Positions 6,641-8,294 of a DNA stretch of 8,294 bases are shown here, in pieces. Under the pieces are notes generated by a model, which did no database searches, was not told the DNA's origin, and saw only the letters and a program-made list of their open reading frames with translations. The stretch is from Lysobacteraceae bacterium (lineage in GTDB: Bacteria; Pseudomonadota; Gammaproteobacteria; Xanthomonadales; Xanthomonadaceae), in NCBI GenBank assembly GCA_027483745.1, contig JAIXTZ010000064.1:1-8294 (forward strand). The letters are read 5' to 3'. Each line of letters opens with the position of its first letter. Position 1 is the stretch's first letter. Made by a program: the position numbers and the translations under genes.

Positions 6641-8294
6641 CTATGCCGTGGACGCGCCCTTCTTTGGCTCCGGAAGCACGCGCTCGGCCCACACCACCTT
6701 CGCGCCGCTGGCCAGCCAGCGTTCGAAGTGCGGGCCGTACGTGGCATCGATGCCGGCGCGCTTCACCTTCATCGTCGGGGTGATCAGGCCGTTGTCGACG
6801 GTCCATTCCTCGCCCACGACGATCAGCGCGTCGAGGTGCAGGTAGGTGTCGAGCGTGGCGTTCACTGCGGCGAGGTGCTGGGCAAGCATCGCTTCGATCT
6901 CGGCCCTGCCCGCGGCGGTCGCTGCTTTCGCGCGCGCCGCTTCGCCGAGCATGACCAGGCCCACCGGCTGCGGCAGGCTGGCGCCGGCCACGCAGCAGGC
7001 TTCGAACAGCGGCAGCGCCGAGAGCTTCTCTTCGATCGGGCCGGGTTCGACGTACTTCGCCTTGCTGGTCTTGAAGGCGTCCTTGACCCGCCCCGTGATC
7101 TTCAAGGTGCCGTCGGCGGCGATCGCGCCCTTGTCGCCGGTCTTCAGGAAGCCGTCGTCGGTGAACGCCGCCTTGGTCGACGCTTCGTCGCGGTAGTAGC
7201 ACTGCATGTTCCAAGCGCAGCGCACTTGAATCTCCTGCGTGTGCGGATCGAGCCGCACCTCGGCGCCGGGGTAGGGCGGGCCGACGGTGCCGATCTGCTG
7301 CTGGCCTTGCACGTTGGTGTGGCTGACGCCGCAGTTCTCCGTCATGCCATAGGCCTCGAGGATCTCGAGGCCGAGGCGCTTGTACCACTCGAGCATCGCC
7401 GGCGGCATCGGCGCCGCACCGCCGCCGGCATAAATGCACTGGTCGAGGCCGAGGCCCTTGAGCACCTTGCGCTTCACCAGCCAGCCGATCACCGGCAGCT
7501 TGAGCAAGCGATCCAGCTTCGCGGCCGGCACCTTCGCCAACACGCCTTGCTGGAACTTCAGGTACAGCCGCGGCACCGAGGCGAAGCGCGTCGGGCGCGC
7601 GCGCTGCAGGTCGGCGATGAAGGTGTCGAGGCTCTCGGCGAAATACACCTCGTAGCCCGTGGCCAGCAGCGTGTGCTCGAGGAAGGTGCGTTCGACGATG
7701 TGCGACAGCGGCAGGTAGGAGAGCAGGCGGTCGCCCGGATGGAAGGGCACGCGGGCCAGTACGGCCGCGGTGGCGGCGGCGAAATTGCCGAAGGCGTGCA
7801 TCACGCCCTTGGCCATGCCGGTGGTGCCCGAGGTGTAGATGATCGTGGCGAGCTCGTCGGCCGCGCGCGTCGGCGTGCCGGCCAGCGGATCCTGCGCCGC
7901 GCAGGCCGCGTCCCAGCCGGTGAAGCGCCGCTTCGCGCCTTCCGGCGCCAGGGGGAAGGCGATGCAGGGCAGCTCCGTGGGAATGCCCGGTTCGATCGAG
8001 GCCCAGTCGTCGAGCTTGCCGACGAAGAGCAGGGAAGCTCCGCTGTGGGCGAGCAGCTCGCGCACCGAGGTGCCGGTCAGCGTGGGGTACAACGGCACCG
8101 AGACGTGGCCCGCCATCCAGATCGCCCAGTCGGCCATCAGCCAGTGCGCGCAGTTCTTCGAGATCAGGGCGATGTGCGAGCCGGGCGGCAGGCCCAGCGA
8201 CTGCAGGTGCGCGGCCATGCGCCGGGTTTCGATCAGCGCCTCGCCCCAGGTCCAGGTGCGCACATCGCCGGGCCCGTAGGGCTGCACGAAGACG
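6641..8294 (-). CDS. Long-chain acyl-CoA ligase / AMP-dependent synthetase (N-terminus lies beyond the window)
   Basis: About 550 residues are visible down to the TAG at 6641-6643. The enzyme activates fatty acids with ATP and CoA through an acyl-adenylate, feeding beta-oxidation or lipid synthesis in the cytoplasm or at the inner membrane. All core motifs of the ANL superfamily are present in order: phosphate-binding loop YTSGTTGMAKG (7805-7837), adenine-site YGMTE (7337-7351), ribose-binding KTGDKG (7127-7144), hinge ITGRVKD (7079-7099), and the C-terminal catalytic lysine in LITPTMKVKR (6758-6787, Lys codon 6767-6769). TPTMKVKR and SYLPLSHIVERT point to the FAA1/FadD15-type long-chain group rather than acetyl-CoA synthetase. 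A GTG at 8285-8287 could be read as a start but the frame stays open to the window end and the protein there (VFVQPYGPGDVRTWTW) is already inside the conserved region, so the true start is upstream. Chain-length specificity cannot be read from the sequence. Confidence 0.93.
   Translation of the reverse strand, partial: VFVQPYGPGDVRTWTWGEALIETRRMAAHLQSLGLPPGSHIALISKNCAHWLMADWAIWMAGHVSVPLYPTLTGTSVRELLAHSGASLLFVGKLDDWASIEPGIPTELPCIAFPLAPEGAKRRFTGWDAACAAQDPLAGTPTRAADELATIIYTSGTTGMAKGVMHAFGNFAAATAAVLARVPFHPGDRLLSYLPLSHIVERTFLEHTLLATGYEVYFAESLDTFIADLQRARPTRFASVPRLYLKFQQGVLAKVPAAKLDRLLKLPVIGWLVKRKVLKGLGLDQCIYAGGGAAPMPPAMLEWYKRLGLEILEAYGMTENCGVSHTNVQGQQQIGTVGPPYPGAEVRLDPHTQEIQVRCAWNMQCYYRDEASTKAAFTDDGFLKTGDKGAIAADGTLKITGRVKDAFKTSKAKYVEPGPIEEKLSALPLFEACCVAGASLPQPVGLVMLGEAARAKAATAAGRAEIEAMLAQHLAAVNATLDTYLHLDALIVVGEEWTVDNGLITPTMKVKRAGIDATYGPHFERWLASGAKVVWAERVLPEPKKGASTA

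Noticed and set aside
4891..6747. Minus-strand open frame of 618 codons under the 3' part of the large gene
   Set aside because: Extremely Arg-rich translation with no fold signals, and it runs through the intergenic hairpin into the acyl-CoA ligase gene. Antisense shadow.
6324..7439. Minus-strand open frame of 371 codons overlapping the acyl-CoA ligase gene end
   Set aside because: Its sequence is the ligase gene read in the wrong frame; the ANL motifs exist only in the true frame.
8285..8287. GTG as the start of the acyl-CoA ligase
   Set aside because: The frame remains open upstream to the window end, no ribosome binding site can be seen, and the protein at this point is already inside the conserved N-terminal domain.

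Overview
The window is GC-rich (by eye about two thirds G+C), has dense coding, and carries four protein genes, two of them cut by the window edges. The gene families (a YadG-type ABC-2 ATPase, an Ada-family alkyltransferase with an AraC-type DNA-binding half, a long-chain acyl-CoA ligase of the FAA1/FadD15 type) and a very large secreted beta-rich mosaic protein suggest a Gram-negative gammaproteobacterium, most likely of the Lysobacter/Xanthomonas/Rhodanobacter relationship. That placement is inferred from gene style; no rRNA, tRNA or other taxonomic marker is present.

Layout. Minus strand: the first 65 codons of an ABC transporter ATPase (1-197), preceded on the same strand by an Ada-like DNA repair and regulatory protein (296-1165) that has its AraC-type and methyltransferase parts but lacks the N-terminal zinc/Cys methylphosphotriester sensor. 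A divergent intergenic stretch of 140 bases (1166-1305) separates it from the main object of the window, a plus-strand gene of about 5.3 kb (best start GTG 1306, stop 6583-6585). It encodes a secreted protein of about 1759 residues: signal peptide; right-handed beta-helix (polymorphic outer membrane protein-like repeats); two InlB-B-repeat/Listeria-Bacteroides-type modules; an alternation of three fibronectin type III domains with two Ig-like SGLPVTF modules in a 173-174-residue super-repeat; a cadherin-like/Big_9 module; two pre-peptidase-C-terminal-like regions, one with an EF-hand-like calcium loop; and a duplicated C-terminal module with the motif [ND]-P-x-R-S-G-x-G. It meets the minus-strand acyl-CoA ligase gene (6641 to beyond 8294) tail to tail across a 55-base gap that holds a perfect 11-bp hairpin.

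The genes show no evident joint function: alkylation repair, transport, surface or secreted protein, and fatty-acid activation sit side by side like ordinary chromosomal genes. I see no mobile element, CRISPR array, phage gene, toxin-antitoxin pair or RNA gene. The parts most worth a second look are the architecture of the large secreted protein, especially its duplicated C-terminal module and missing anchor, and the Ada homologue without its sensor domain.
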